A DNA stretch of 64,000 nucleotides from Aselliscus stoliczkanus (GCA_033961575.1 CM066731.1:131185001-131249000), one strand, 5' to 3'; counted from the first letter of the stretch, positions 13,012-25,862 are shown. Program-made: numbers and translations. The notes: generated by a model from the sequence alone, not told the origin.

Positions 13012-13344
13012 TATAATATTGGCCTATAGGGTCACGCCTAAGTTTTAATTGACCTTTCTGGAATCTGTCTATATAAAGTCTAGGCATCATAATCTGACTG
13101 GATTGTCCAGTTTTCCCTTCCTTGATTGTTACTAGTACCAACATGACAATGGTCACATTATCTTTAAGCTCATGTCATGTCCATATTACTAAATAGTGCT
13201 GTCTGAGCAGTTATTCTGTCTGAATGACTTGTAGAATATTTCTCTCATTACTTTACTTGTGGCTAAAGAAGGATTCATTAAGCAAGACAATAATATCATC
13301 TGTTTAATTGCTGTGCTCCTGATTTCATGTCCAAAGTCACTCTT

Positions 13345-13475
13345 CAATAATCATTCATCTATCCTACAAATATTTATTGAGCACTTATTATGTTCCAGAA
13401 ACTGTTTCATGTTGGAAATTTAGTAGAGAATATGACAAAAATTCTACTTTTGTAGTGATTACATTCTAGTGGAAA
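13345..13475 (-). repeat. L2-type LINE fragment
   Basis: The block CAAATATTTATTGAGCACTT with TATGTTCCAGAAACTG is the antisense L2 3' end. Short and decayed. Confidence 0.6.
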
Positions 13476-14750
13476 TCGGTAGATCCAAATCAATCCCCTT
13501 TTCTTTTAACCATTTTTCGTCCTGATCTATTATATGATCAAAATAACAGAATCTGGTGCATTATAAATAGTTGCAAAAGTTTGTTCATTTTTTTCCCATG
13601 TAAACTCTGTATCTTGAGGAATGCCAAGAACCTTTTCATTCATTTCTGAACTTCACGTTCTTTTCATTAATTTCTTAACTTGCTTGCTCAGTGTGCATTC
13701 TAGAGAAGACGGACTTTGAAGTAAATTTTGAATGAAGGGAAATAGAATATTTGATGAATTGAAATAATGTTAATCAGAAAAGTCAATCTTGCATTTAGGA
13801 AAAAAAGACATAAAAGTAAAGATGGAAAATTGTGAGAGGAAAAAGGCCAATTGTGCCTCAAATTTATTTTATTTACTATCACAAGGAAAAAGGAGAGAGA
13901 AGAAAGGAAAAATAAAACTAAAAAAGATGAAAAGAATCTTTCCCGTTTAACTGTAACTCCGAGTAATTCTATTCCTCTGGTGGATATCTCTGTCTCTGGT
14001 GAATTCTTTAGAACGCCTTACCTATTTTATAATTTGTTCCTCAATAGTTATTGATGATGAGGTTATTGGGTTTCATCTTTAGATAGGGAATAAGAAGCTT
14101 AAATGAAGAAAATATTATAATTTTAATATTCCAGTTTTGATTTCTTTGTAGTTTCTTTCATTCCCTAATTCTTGTTTCTCAGTATGTGCAGAATTGTTTT
14201 CTTAGGATACGCAGGAGTTAAATGTTCTACTAATATGCTAAAATGTGAAAAAAAGGATTTGATGCATGAAAATTTTCAGACTTTGTAAACCTATCAGTTT
14301 TAAGTAATCGTTTGGCTTATTAAGATACATTTACCAAAGCTCTCATTCCCACCTTTCTCTTCTCTTCCATTTAAGAATAAATTGAGATCTTACCCAACAT
14401 TGGTATAAAAAAATTCAAAGAAACAATATAAATGTGGCTACAAAGATGTTTAAAAATCATGTGAGTGTATTTTCTGGAGTTTACTGAAAATCAGATAAAT
14501 TTTAATACTATGGCTTATAACTGGTTTTCTAGCAATATATTTGAAAAATAAAATTTATCCTAGAAGTCTAGTGATACTGACAGATTGCAAGTGAAACTGT
14601 CTTTGAGCAAAACAAAAAGGAGTATTTTTTTCTTTTTTTAAGTCTAGGCTTTCTCATCTATTAGTGGTCTCAATATGAGCAAGTTATACTTAGTCTCCAA
14701 GAACCTAGATTTCCTCAAACTGGGTAAAAATACTTATCTCATAGTGTCAT
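13476..14750. other. Intergenic, nothing recognised
   Basis: AT-rich DNA. The open frames around 13700-14054 are short and low-complexity. Confidence 0.45.
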
Positions 14751-14754
14751 GTGT

Positions 14755-15265
14755 TACAGGAAAAAAGGATTCTTGGCTTCACATAGGAAAGAATACAAAC
14801 GTGAGCCAATAGAGAGTTTAAAGTAAAAGTATATTTATTTAGCAGACAGTAGGTAAGAAAACAAAAGCCACCCCACAGACAGAGTAGTACTCTTTAATCC
14901 TAATTGTGGAAGAGAGAACCCCTCCATCCCTTGGGTTGGGGTTTATATGTGTTTTCTGCTTCCATGGAAAATTCATTGGTATGGAAGGGGAAGAGGATAG
15001 AAGAACAATGGTAAGTGTATCCTTAACTTCAGTAAGATGTAAGAAGAATAGGGGTAGGTTGGTTTATAACTTGTAAAGTACAACCTGTGTTTCACTGGCC
15101 ATGGGCTTAACTACACGAATGGTCCTAATGGTATCTCAGGTTTTCCAAAGAGGTTGCTCTGTGGAATTGATTACTGTCTGCATGAGTGCTGTGTCTTAGG
15201 GCATGTAAGCGGCAGACTTGGAATCCAACCTCATAGTTCCTTCTGTAAATAGACCTTATGCCCCT
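14755..15265 (-). mobile_element. Probable solitary ERV1-type LTR
   Basis: Starts GGATTCTTGGCTTCACATAG, then AGGAAAGAATACAAACGTGA and a TATATTTATTTAGCAGACAG block, followed by CCACAGACAGAG. This arrangement is typical of ERV1 LTRs read from the 3' side (the polyadenylation signal would be on the minus strand). No internal retroviral genes are seen. Confidence 0.5.
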
Positions 15266-15610
15266 TCCCTCTATTAATTGTGGATACTAAATGAGATAAC
15301 AAAGTATAGTATTTGTCACAGAAATTAGGTAATAATACTATGTTCCCCTTTCTTTATAACTTCAGTCCTAAACCAGCATAAATCATTTCATAGAAAAGAT
15401 TCTAATGGAAACTTAAAGATTATCTAGTGTGTCACACTTCTGATGCTTGAATTGTTTATATAATATTCCCCTTGTCACTAGCCTATGGTTTAATAGCACT
15501 AATAAAATAAGTGATACAGGCATTCATAAATACTATGTTGAAACACATGGAATTGCTACTTTTATAGGTCAGACATTTTAATATTGGCAAATTTCATATG
15601 ATTCAACCAA

Positions 15611-15851
15611 ATATACTGGGGATGCCAAAAAAATGTATGCAAGTGGACACTTCAGTCAACATTGCTCAAGCAGTAGTTCGCCGTAATCAGAAGTGTCTGG
15701 ACATTGATGGTAACCATTTTGAGCACCTCTTGTAATTGCAGAAGTGACTTGTATTCATTTTTTATTATTGGAATATATTGAATATTACAATTTTAATACA
15801 GTTTTCCCATCTTACAATGTGTATACATTGTTTTGGCACCCTCTGCATGTA
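15611..15851. mobile_element. Non-autonomous mariner/Tc1-like element, copy 2
   Basis: Same element as 5044-5279 and in the same orientation: GGGGATGCCAAAAAAATGTA at left, GTTTTGGCACCCTCTG at right, and the shared interior AGCAGTAGTTCGCCGTAATC / AGAAGTGTCTGGACATTGAT. It retains a left segment (AAGTGGACACTTCAGTC) that differs in copy 1. Confidence 0.8.
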
Positions 15852-16014
15852 ATATAAAAAACAAATCTCATTTCACAAAATGTAATTCACATGACAAAAC
15901 TCTGACATAACTTGATAATGCTAAAATGTCAATGTAGTTCTTTTAGCTGTTTAAAAAATTATGAAAAGACAGTACTACAATAGAAAAATAATACAGTCAT
16001 TAAGAGCCTTGTTG

Positions 16015-16350
16015 AACAGAGGTCAACAAACACTTCAGGGGGCCAAATCCAGCCTGCCATGTGGTTCTGTGCAGCCCGTGGGGTAAGAATTGTTTTTACA
16101 TTTCTGAAGTATTGAAAAAAAAAAATCAAAGAAATTCTTCATGACATGAAACACATAAGAAATTCAAATTTCACTGTCCATAGATAATTTTTTTTTTTTT
16201 AACAAACTGGCTCGTTTACACATTGTCTTAGGCTGCTTTTGTTCTGCAAACACAGAGTTGAGCGGTTGAAGCACAGACTTTGTGGCTTGTAAAGACTAAA
16301 ATATTTATTACCTGGCCCTTTACACAAAAGGGTTTGACCACCCCTGTCCT
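16015..16350 (+). mobile_element. hAT-like DNA transposon relic, copy 1
   Basis: Ends near GAACAGAGGTCAACAAACAC at left and GGTTTGACCACCCCTGTCCTA at right, with CACAGAGTTGAGCGGTTGAA inside. The copy at 40852-41070 is a shorter, deleted member. Family name uncertain; this is an ancient mammalian interspersed repeat. Confidence 0.65.
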
Positions 16351-16384
16351 AGAGTCACTTGAAAGCCAATGCCATTACTTCTTG

Positions 16385-16535
16385 GCGCTGTGTGATTTAG
16401 TAAGTTACTGAAACTTTGTGAGCCTTAGTTTACACATTTTAAAACAGGCATACAAATAGTACTTACCTCATAAGATGGTTTTGAGTGCCTGGTACATCAC
16501 AAGTACTCTATAAATGTTACTATAATTATTACTAT
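16385..16535 (+). repeat. MIR SINE
   Basis: Core GTGTGATTTAGTAAGTTACT, TGAGCCTTAGTTTACACATT, then TGCCTGGTACATCACAAGTA and TATAAATGTTACTATAATTA: MIR core and 3' tail. Confidence 0.75.
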
Positions 16536-19225
16536 TCTTCCAGGGTGCCATTTTAAATGATTGGGGAAAATAAAATAAAATCAAATAAACTACAGTAGCT
16601 TGTAAAGCTCAGATGTGCCACAATCGCTGCATCACCATATCATCGTATAACAACAGGGTCAACATTCTGTGGACTAAATAGTAAAATGCAAACACTTGCT
16701 CATTTACTCATAAAAATGCTTTTACTATTTACATCTTGCTCATACCACATGGACCATTTCAAGTGAAAAACATTAAGGTTTCTAAACTTGCAAATGCTGA
16801 GCTGCAAAGTGGAGCTGTTTTCTCCCTAGGACAACGAACATCTGCTGAAACAATCTGTCCAACAGAGCATTTGCCTCTGCTGGCCTTTTTTTTTTCTTTT
16901 TAAGAAATGGAAAAAGGATCATTGTTTAATTTTAACTCTCTTCATCTTCTAAAGCAAGAAATGGTTTCTCTTGGGACTAGATGATTTCTAGGATTTAGAA
17001 AAGTAAAGGGGCCTCAGCTTTTTATTTATTTTTTTCTTATTTTCATGTAAGGGTAAGGAGAATTTTACTTAGAATGCCATATTCTTTTTTTCCTCCTAAT
17101 TTGAATATTGTTTGAAAGACCACAGGCTAGTCTAGGTGATTTAAGATTTCTGTAGTGAATTGAGCTTTGGAGCACTTTCTACATTTGCAAGAGACTTGGG
17201 AGGTGGGGCAGTAGTTATCACACAGCAGAAAATGGGTCAAGTTTTAAATTAGAAAGCCTTTCAAGATATAGTTCAGATCTCTTTTTGTATGCAAAGTAAG
17301 AGGGGTATAGAGGGAAGATGATCCAAAATCTTGAAAATGAACTAAAATGCTCCCCAAACTAAATCCAATAGCATCCTAGAGATAATGGGTGGTTAAGTAG
17401 AACTGCTGATAAACTTCAAGTGTAAGACTTATCCGTCTGGTTGCCTCTCCAGCTTTTCTGCATTGGTTTCCCCAGGGAAAGCAGAAGGGAGGACACTTCA
17501 AGCACTCAGCTTTATAATGCATAGTTAAAAAGCCAGTGAATGATAACTCTTAGAGTCCTCTGGATAAACCAGCTTGAATTAAAGGTGCTTCTTTTGTTTC
17601 CTTACTTTAAAGTAGAGCTTCCAGTCCTTAGGGGATTAAACCAAGAGCAATGAGTCATATCTGAAATGAGGAAGGGAAAGTGTTGTCAAATTTCATGTCA
17701 ATTCATAAGAATAAATGTGAAGGGTTGTTCACAGTGTTTCAATAAGGCAGGGAGGCACCAGGGGAGGCCAGCAAACCAAATATTGAGTATTGAAGAGTTT
17801 TTATTTGCTATGAAAGGTTGAAGAATCTTGCTGTTTTCACATAGAGTGAATTCTATTATGTAGAAATTATTCCTAATTATTTTTGTTTTGTTTTGTAATT
17901 ACTATTTTTGCTTATAAAATGGTCAAGGATGTAAGTTAAAAGGTTCAGCTACCAAGTCAAAAATATTTTGCCACCTGCTCGGTATTTTACCAGCTAGTTA
18001 AAATCTTTAACATTCTTTAGTACAAACCCTTAAGGCCCTTGTGAGGTGGAGGGAAATTTTCCTCTGTTAGAATCTTTTGGATGATAGTCAAACACTTCTG
18101 TAATTTCCTTTACCATTTTTAGCTCCTTTTGGCATCACTTATTTAAAGTATGCTTCTGGAATGTCAAGAATACGCCAGACATTATTTTGAATGTTGTATT
18201 TTCATATAATATCAAGCTAAAGTTGTTCTAGGGACTTCAGAATTAAAGATAGCTTCTTTTTCTCTTTCCGCAAAAAGGAAAACTTGAATTCAGACTGAAT
18301 GGAGCTTTTGGTCAGTCTCCTACCTGCGAAAGTAGATTAGAAAGGAATTTTTATCCTCCAGCTCCAGGCAGTAACAAATTTACATGTGTAGGCATGAAGG
18401 GGGTTGGAGATTGAGGAAAACCAGAGGCCAAATTTATCACTTAAGTTATCAAATGGTCCAAATATTTGGTCCAAAGCCATGATTTCATTGCAGTTGTTTT
18501 GTCCTGGATATGGACCTTTGAGTCCTACTCATTTAAACCTTTTAGAGTATGATTTGGGTGATACTTCGGAATATTTCCTATGGTTATTTCTCCGGTTGAA
18601 TAAGTCTTCCATTAGAAGTTCTGTCGTGGCTGGCTACTATAATTCTTTGAAACAAGCATGTGAGGTTTGTTGTGTTGGCACCAACAAGGAAAGAATGACA
18701 GAGCGGGCAGAGACCTCATGAGATCATCTAATCCGTACTAAAATCATTCAAAATAGATGGTTCCTTAATCAAAGTTTTCCAAGGGATTTGCTACACCGGC
18801 AATTGCAGTATGACTAGGCCCATAACAATAAGAAAGGCCTTGCTTGCCTTTCTGATCAAGAATCATTGCAGTATCAAACCCAGGATAAATTCTTTCCTAA
18901 GAAGCTTATGACTAATTCAGGTTTCTACAAGCATTCCAGGAACAAGATTCTTTCTGGTTACCAAGACCATAAGTGTGATTTTGGCCCAGAGGCTTAAAAA
19001 CCAAAGCATGTTAGGCTGTGTCTCATTTGTTCTATGGGTCATTTTCCTTTTCATTCCTATGCTCTAGATTTTTTTTTTCCCTATCCTTAATATATTGAGA
19101 AACATCAATTACCAGTATTTTTAGCTAGCTTACCTGAAATAATCAATTATAGGGCTAATATATTTGAACTGTCAACCACACAATATAATTAACAGAAAAA
19201 ACTCCTGCTCTGTATTTTCTAGCTT
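16536..19225. other. Intergenic, nothing recognised
   Basis: 2.7 kb without a clear repeat or gene. A 105-residue open frame at 18404-18721 has no recognisable domain. The low repeat content makes this a reasonable place to test for conserved non-coding elements. Confidence 0.45.
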
Positions 19226-19239
19226 CGATCCCATTATTT

Positions 19240-19390
19240 TTAGCTTTGTGACCTTGGACAAGTTATTTAAATTCTCTGGGGCTCAGTTTACTCCTCTATG
19301 TAAAACAAGAAAATGAGTTTAGAGGGCTGAAAGAGACTCTTTTAGCTCTAACGGTCTATAACCCAATCTATCATAAAGCAAAATTGTGAC
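19240..19390 (+). repeat. MIR SINE core
   Basis: GCTTTGTGACCTTGGACAAG, then TTCTCTGGGGCTCAGTTTAC and a G-A-rich tail, which is the MIR core order. Confidence 0.7.
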
Positions 19391-19852
19391 CTTTATCATG
19401 AAGAAAAGACAGTGGGAGGGAAACGCGTTAGGAATTTTTTCTCATTTCTCCCACTCCCACAAATGCTACAAATGGCTGAAGTCGGTGACTTGAAACTTTA
19501 TTAGGTATGTTAATTATTTGGGTAAAGTTTCACAAACATATATGCATTTGAAGCTGAAGGGACGAGAACCTAAGCTACAACCTACTTTTCCCATTTTAAA
19601 AATCAGTTTCAAGACTTGAAACCTGTTCTATTTTATAATAAAATGCTGAATAATCTATCATGTGTTAATTTCTCAGGAAATAACAGCTGATATTAACACT
19701 AGTAATGATGTCTTTTATCTAACAGATAAAATGTAACTTCTCATTTTTTCACCCAAATTTTTGTGATGAATGTGCTTTCTCCTGCAAATGCCCAGTATTT
19801 CTAATACTTCTTTGTTAAAATCCTCCCCACAAAATTCAAACTATTCACACTC

Positions 19853-19869
19853 GGGGGGGGGGGGGGGGG
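19853..19869 (+). repeat. G17 homopolymer
   Basis: Seventeen consecutive G in otherwise AT-rich DNA. Its length is likely to vary and it is prone to sequencing error. Confidence 0.9.
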
Positions 19870-21530
19870 ACGTGTTGCTAAAGATGTACTTTTAATGGAT
19901 CTATCCATACACAAAAAACAAATAGTATCATTTCTTTTAGAGCCCAACTCCTTATCTGTGGTTTTGATGGTGGGGAGGGGAGAATATCAGTATTTTATTG
20001 ATAAGCCTCCTATTGCTATTCTTGAGATTTCCTCAAATGACAGAGAACTATCTCTAGGAGAAAACTATTGGTGATGTCTGATAAGAAAATATCCTACTTT
20101 GGTTAGACAGTGTAATAAACAGACTGGGAAAAGGAGCTAATATAAAAAGACTAGTTTATGTTTCATTTCCTGAATTTTTATGACTAAAAACAGGAACATT
20201 TTGTCCACTTCCCATTTTGTGAAGCTATTGCAAAAACTTTCTGCCTTTGAAAATCTTAAGAGATGGTGAGGTTTTACTTCAAAGTTGTATATGGAAAGCC
20301 TACTAAATTGATACCCGAGTGCTAATGTAGACTTGGCTTCACGTGAAAAATCTAGGAGCATGTCTTTTCTCTTAGGTGATTTAGAAATCTGCCTTGGTGA
20401 CAAATTTCATCTCACAAAGATAAAAAAATACCTCTTCTTAACTGTCACCTGCTTACTAGGCCAGGATGATGAAGGTGAGGTTACCTCAGTGACACCACTG
20501 AGTAGCATTAGCTATTACAACTAATTGTTCATGGACAGAGAATAGCCGCAGGAAGATCTGGTGACCAGGTACAACGCTCATGTTTGTATTTTTTTATCAC
20601 TGCTGAAAAAGTAAATACTTTTAAAACTTCCACATAATGTATAAAAACCTGATTTATACAAAGTCAAAAAATGTATCCATAGTATAGAACCAAAGTAATG
20701 TAGGTAGGTTTGTGCCTTTACTGGTAGAATATACACATTTTAAGGACATTCCAAGTGAGGCATCCACAGCTTTCAACTTTCAAAACCCCTCATTTACCAG
20801 TTTGTTTTCATGGTAAATTCTATTAAATCTTATTTGAAATTTAAGAGAATACAATAGATTACATTGATCTCAACAGGAGGAGAAAACAATCTGATTTTTC
20901 ATTAGGGTCCCTGGTGGTAGCGATAGAATCAGTAACTTGGTAAATACAATAATGTGTCTGTGAAAATCATGAAGGAAGTACATAATTCTTAAAAGATTAA
21001 CCCATGAGGATAATTTCCAGATACATCATTTATCTTCTAAACTGCACTGCTTCAAATAGGTCTCTTTGGGAATAATTCAAACAATAAGAAAACAAACTTT
21101 AAAAAATTAGGTAAGACATTCCAATATATTTTTCTTCAAAATATAGTTCACTAACTTAGTAGGTATTCCAGGTAAGAAAGCACAAGTTTTATACTACAAT
21201 TTAGACATTTTCATTAGTTCAGAAGTCTTAATTAAGAAAACCCTATACCTTGCTGAAGCATTAAGAAGAGTCTTAATATTAAACGTGGTACAATATTATT
21301 TTCTATTCCAGACAATATCATTTTCTTGTGTTCCACTCAGCTCTTCCACCTAACTGGTACATCTCATACATGACATAGATAATAGCTCTTTCGATGCTTG
21401 AGCCATTCGATGCATGTCTAAGATAACCCACATTGACGAATAGAGAAGTACTTTCATTTTTGTATAGAAATGAAGGATAGGGAAATTTAGTAGCTACATT
21501 TCTAAATAGATAATTTAAAAGATTCTCGGG
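19870..21530. other. Intergenic, nothing recognised
   Basis: AT-rich DNA with only short unsupported open frames. Confidence 0.45.
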
Positions 21531-21537
21531 CCGGCCG

Positions 21538-21975
21538 AGTGGCGCATTGGTTAAGAGCTGGTTTTGGGATGCCAGCGGCCCCGGTTCGGATCCCACATGA
21601 GGGCCAGTGACACTGCCCTCTACAGCTAACAACAGCTCCACCTGGAGCTGGGCTGTGCGAGCCCCGGAGATGGTGTAGGCTGCAGCCCCTGCTGCAGTGG
21701 GCTGCCATAGGCTACAGTGAGTGGCCCGCAGCCAGTGTGAGCGGCCCGCAGCCAGCGTGAGCGGCTGGCAGCCAAGCGTGAGCTGCCAATAGCCGCGGTG
21801 AGCGACATCCAGAGGCCAGCGACCGATCTGCCTCATCCGGGAAGAGCGCAATGAAGATACCAACAGTGAAGCAACATCATCTGCAACTAAACTGAAGAAC
21901 AAAAAGACAGCAACTTGTCTGTTCCCCTTCCCCGATTCCCCAACGCTGTGCCCCTCCGCCAATTCCCCAATAAAA

Positions 21976-22009
<34 letters not shown>
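21538..22009 (+). mobile_element. Full-length long-form tRNA-derived SINE
   Basis: Head GGGCCGGCCGAGTGGCGCAT with an A-box-like TGGCGCATTGG and B-box-like GGTTCGGATCC (about 21593-21603). A GC-rich body follows, with a ~20-bp unit (GCAGCCAGYGTGAGCGGCY) repeated about 3-4 times at 21727-21800. The tail is CCCCAATAAAATCTTT plus ~28 A. Target duplication: ATTCTC at 21532-21537 and 22010-22015, extendable to 11 bases with one mismatch. The tail contains AATAAA and matches my memory of Rhin-type bat SINEs. The 214-residue antisense open frame across it is not a gene. Confidence 0.9.
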
Positions 22010-22011
<2 letters not shown>

Positions 22012-22015
22012 TCTC

Positions 22016-22550
22016 ATGTAGGTGTTTACCCATGTATGAGCTGCTCGGTGGCCCTAATCATCCAATGCTCTCAGAATTGCCTTGTCCTACATCAGCTAAC
22101 TGGAAATGCCCCACTTTTGCCCATTCCTGAGTCTCCCATGTAGCATGAAACGTAATTTTCTTGTTTCTCCTGCTGCCACTACCCCCCAGCTTCCACCCTA
22201 CTTCCCAGTAGGTGTGGTGAATAGCAGGGGGGTTGTCCTCCCCACTTTGTTCTCAGTTGCTACTACTACTGAATTATCTCTCACATCCTTCCTCATATAG
22301 CTAGCTATCTTCTATCCATTTTCCATGGGCCCAAATATGAAACACACGTATTTTGATTAAGTTCCCTAAAACACATCCACACCAGGCAGTCGCGTTGAAG
22401 ATTTGGGTGTATATGTTAGGATACGAGGATATTATATCCCAGTACAACATGGCAAATTGGACATCTGGCATCCCTGTTCACTGGCAGTACTTGCCACTAG
22501 CCAGCCCTCTGCTCAGGACCAGCTTTTGCTGGGTCACCTTTCCTAGGTTC
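22016..22550. other. Intergenic, nothing recognised
   Basis: C/T-rich in places; no supported gene. The left part of the following L2-like sequence may extend into it. Confidence 0.4.
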
Positions 22551-22779
22551 TGTTATCCACTCCTCCACCTCCCCCACTTACCCCTGGTCTTGGAACACTT
22601 GATTCATCCATCTCTGGCTGCAGCAAAGTATTCTTCTCACTTTATTATGCAGGCAATGTTGTCTTTATCTAAGTTTTAGCTTCTTTTAGACAAGTTCCAA
22701 ATGCAGAATCAAAGATGGCTCACCAAGGTGTTTTTGCTAAACAAGGCAGTTTTTTCCCCATGAGCAATTCTGTTACCTG

Positions 22780-23600
22780 CTATTGAGTTATCTATGCCCC
22801 CCACCCAGGTGTCCCCCCACATACAGGTTTTGTAGCATACTCTACATTTTGAAGGTCATCAGCCAGCAGCATATCAGGTTTTTGAAGGGCCATGGGAAGA
22901 GACCTCGGGTTCATTCCCATGTTCCCCTATTCCCTGCTGACCATATCCATATCCAAACCCTGTTGATTCTACTTGATATACCTTCCTTCCCTCTGCTGCT
23001 ACCCTCATCCAAACAGGCACTGTCTTTTCACCAGGATTAGTGTAACAGTCTCCTAGCCTAGCCTATTGTCGGGAGGAAAAACTTATCCTTTACCAATTTA
23101 GGTCTGAATGGCCTGGGGCCTACAAAGTAATGAATAATAGACAGATGAACAGGAGAAAAATCTATTTTCACATGCATATAGGGGCACCCCATAAGAAGTA
23201 ATTCCCCAAATATCTAGGTGTAAGGGTTTGTATACAAGCTTAATGAAGGGGGTGGGGTAAATTTAGGGCTTCAAAGGATGGAAGGTTCTAACAGAGGCTT
23301 GTTTATACAGCTTTTTTGGAATGTCCCAGGGCCCAAGGCCAGTCACCTCCCTAACTGTCATAAAGTCTTGCTTTAGTCAATAAAGGGAGTTTACAACAGG
23401 TTTCTTTCTAGAGATGTTTTCACTGTGGAGTAACCTCTACACCATTTTGGTGGGTTGTTGATCCCTATACTATCTCCCTACATCTAGTCTTGTTCCCACA
23501 AATGTGTTCTCCACATGGCAGCTAGAATAATATTTTTAAAACACCTAATCATGACACTCACTTTCTTAAAAACACTTCGGTAGCTTTTCACAACGAAGGA
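22780..23600 (+). mobile_element. L2-type LINE fragment, split by an LTR
   Basis: TTTTCACCAGGATTAGTGTAACAG then TCTCCTAGCC (23020-23060) continues after the LTR as ATCTCCCTACATCTAG, then CCACATGGCAGCTAGAATAA and AAACACCTAATCATGACACT. This is the usual order of the sense L2 3' region. The two halves join across the insertion at 23067-23463. Confidence 0.6.
23067..23463 (-). mobile_element. Probable solitary ERV-type LTR, copy B, inside the L2
   Basis: Begins TGTCGGGAGG and interrupts the L2-like sequence; CCTAT occurs immediately before (23062-23066) and after (23464-23468), a 5-bp target duplication. Shares AGACAGATGAACAGGAGAAA with copy A at 12103. The right terminus is not the expected CA, so the boundary may be off by a few bases. 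No retroviral genes. Confidence 0.55.
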
Positions 23601-24290
23601 TTATGATTTATAATTACAGATTTACCACTTGCCTACTAAAGCTTAAAGAACAAAAGAGTACAATGGTATAAAGCTAGCCTATATGGCTAGAGTTGATTTA
23701 CACAACAGGAAAGATAAACAAGGTGAGTCAATTATGATATATAAATAATTAGTCCTTAGCACCATCCCATATTTTGTATTTACGTTTCTCAGATTTTACT
23801 ACGAAACTCAGTGCTTTGGACAGTGTGTCAGGGACCAAATCTTTCTTTCTTCCCTTTTATTTAATTAACATTTCATTCCTTTAGGGCCACTGACATGCCT
23901 GGCTAAGGAAGTTCATAGGCTTATTCTTATGGGTGTTAATAAGTTAATGTACTGTACATTTCCACATAGAGTGTTTCTATTTTAATAAGGTCCTTCATAA
24001 CTTATTCTATAGGATGACCTATAAAAGTCATTTCAGACCCTGAAGCAACAAGCTGAGGAGAAAATTTGAGCAAATGGGCTTTTGAGCATCTCTTAAACCT
24101 CAGGCTCTTTCTCTATGAACAGAAGTGTCCCTGAAGGGTCTTCCCTTCTGTTGCCTTTGTCTAATCTGCACCCTTAAGAAGAGGGATTCATGGTCCTCTG
24201 TGTCGCCCTGTGAGGGAGCACAACTTCAGTGTACCAAGGCTGATATTTTGCTGTCCAGCTGTGAGTTCTACTTACTTGAATCATCCATAT
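23601..24290. other. Intergenic, nothing recognised
   Basis: No supported gene or repeat. Confidence 0.45.
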
Positions 24291-24291
24291 G

Positions 24292-25548
24292 TTTTTTTTA
24301 AATAGCTTTATTTAGATATAACTTACATGCCATAAAATTCACCCATTTAAAATGTACATTTGAGTAATTTTTAGTATAAACTCAGAGTTGTGCAACCATT
24401 GCCACTATCTAATTTTCAAACACTTTCCTCACCCCTCTACACATCTGCAGTCATTTCCCTATTCACACCCCCGCTAACCCAGCCTAGCACTAGGTAACAA
24501 ATATTCTATTTCCTGGCTCTATAGATTTCCCTATTCCAGGCTTTTCACACAAATGGAATAATGCAAGATGTGACTTTTTGTGACTGGCTTTCTTCATCTA
24601 CCATAATATTTTCAAGGTTCATCCATGTTGTAGCATGTATGAGTAGTACTTCATTCCTTTGTGTTGCCAATAATAATTTCATTACATGAATCTACCACCA
24701 TTTTCTATCCATTTATCAGTTGATGGACATGTGGGCTCTTTCCACTTTTTGTCTATTATGAATAATGCTGCTATGAACATTAGTGTACAAGTGTCTGTGT
24801 GGACATATATTTTCAATCATCTTGGGTATATACCTTGCTATAGAATTGTTGGGTCATGATAATTCTATGTTTAACATTTTGAAGAACTGCCAAGCTGTTT
24901 CCAAAATTACTACACCAGTTTATATTCCCATCAGAAATGTATGAGGTTTCCAATTTCTCCACATCTTTGCCAACAGTTGTTATTGCCATTCTAGTGGGTG
25001 TGAAGTAGTATCTCGTAATAGCTTTGGTTTGCCTTTCCCTAATGACTAATGATGTTGATTAGCTCTTCATGTGCTTATTGGCCATTTGCATCTTCTTTGG
25101 AGAAATGTCTGTTTATATCCTTTGCCCATTTTTAATTGTGTTATCTGTCTTTTTATGATTGAATTGCAAGAGTTCTTTATATATTCTGGATATAAGTTGT
25201 TTGTCAGATACATGATTTGTGAGTATTTCTCCCATTCTGTGGGTTGTTTTTTCAATTTTTTGTTAGTTTCTTTTGAAGTATAAACATTTTAATTTTGAGA
25301 AACTCCAATTTGTCTATTTTTGTTGTTGTTGCTTATTCTTTTGGAGTCATATCTAAGAAAATACTGCCTGACCAAAGGTCACAAAGTTTACTTTATGTTT
25401 TCTTCTAAGGATTTTATAATTTTAGCTTTTAACATTAGGTCTAGAATCCATTTTGGATTAATATTTGTATATGTTATGAGATAGGTGTCTAACTTCATTC
25501 CTTTTCATGTAGACATCCAGATATCAAGCACCATTTGTTGAAGTTGCA
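24292..25548 (-). mobile_element. L1 3' portion, antisense
   Basis: Antisense L1 (L1M type) including landmarks such as CATTGCCACTATCTAATTTT, ATCCATTTATCAGTTGATGG, TTTGCCAACAGTTGTTATTG and AGCACCATTTGTTGAAG. About 1.25 kb of 3'UTR and distal sequence. No open frame remains. Confidence 0.85.
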
Positions 25549-25862
25549 TATACTTTTAAACTATTTACTATGAACCTGTTATGTTAGCTATGTGTAACTC
25601 AGTAGTCCTAGTAACCAAATTCAACTCTGAGAGTCTTCAGATATCAATATTTGATTCTGTAGATTTGTATACACTGTACATCTCTTCATGCTTCTAAATA
25701 TTTTATGAGTTTTGTTTTGTTGAATATCTTGGATGTGCAAATGTATTTCTCTTCTCCAAAGTAAATATGTCATTTACTATATTTAAGGGTATAAGGGGTG
25801 AGAACTATTACAAGTAATTAATCTTGACCTACAAAGAGCTAGCATTCATCCATTATCTCCTC
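25549..25862. other. Intergenic, nothing recognised
   Basis: About 310 AT-rich bases between two L1 fragments. Confidence 0.5.

Noticed and set aside
21538..21610. tRNA gene
   Set aside because: A- and B-box-like motifs are present, but the sequence is a SINE head with an A tail and target duplications, and it does not fold into a complete tRNA.
21318..21962. 214-residue minus-strand open frame
   Set aside because: It runs through the antisense of the SINE at 21538 and has no protein features; the length comes from the GC-rich SINE body.
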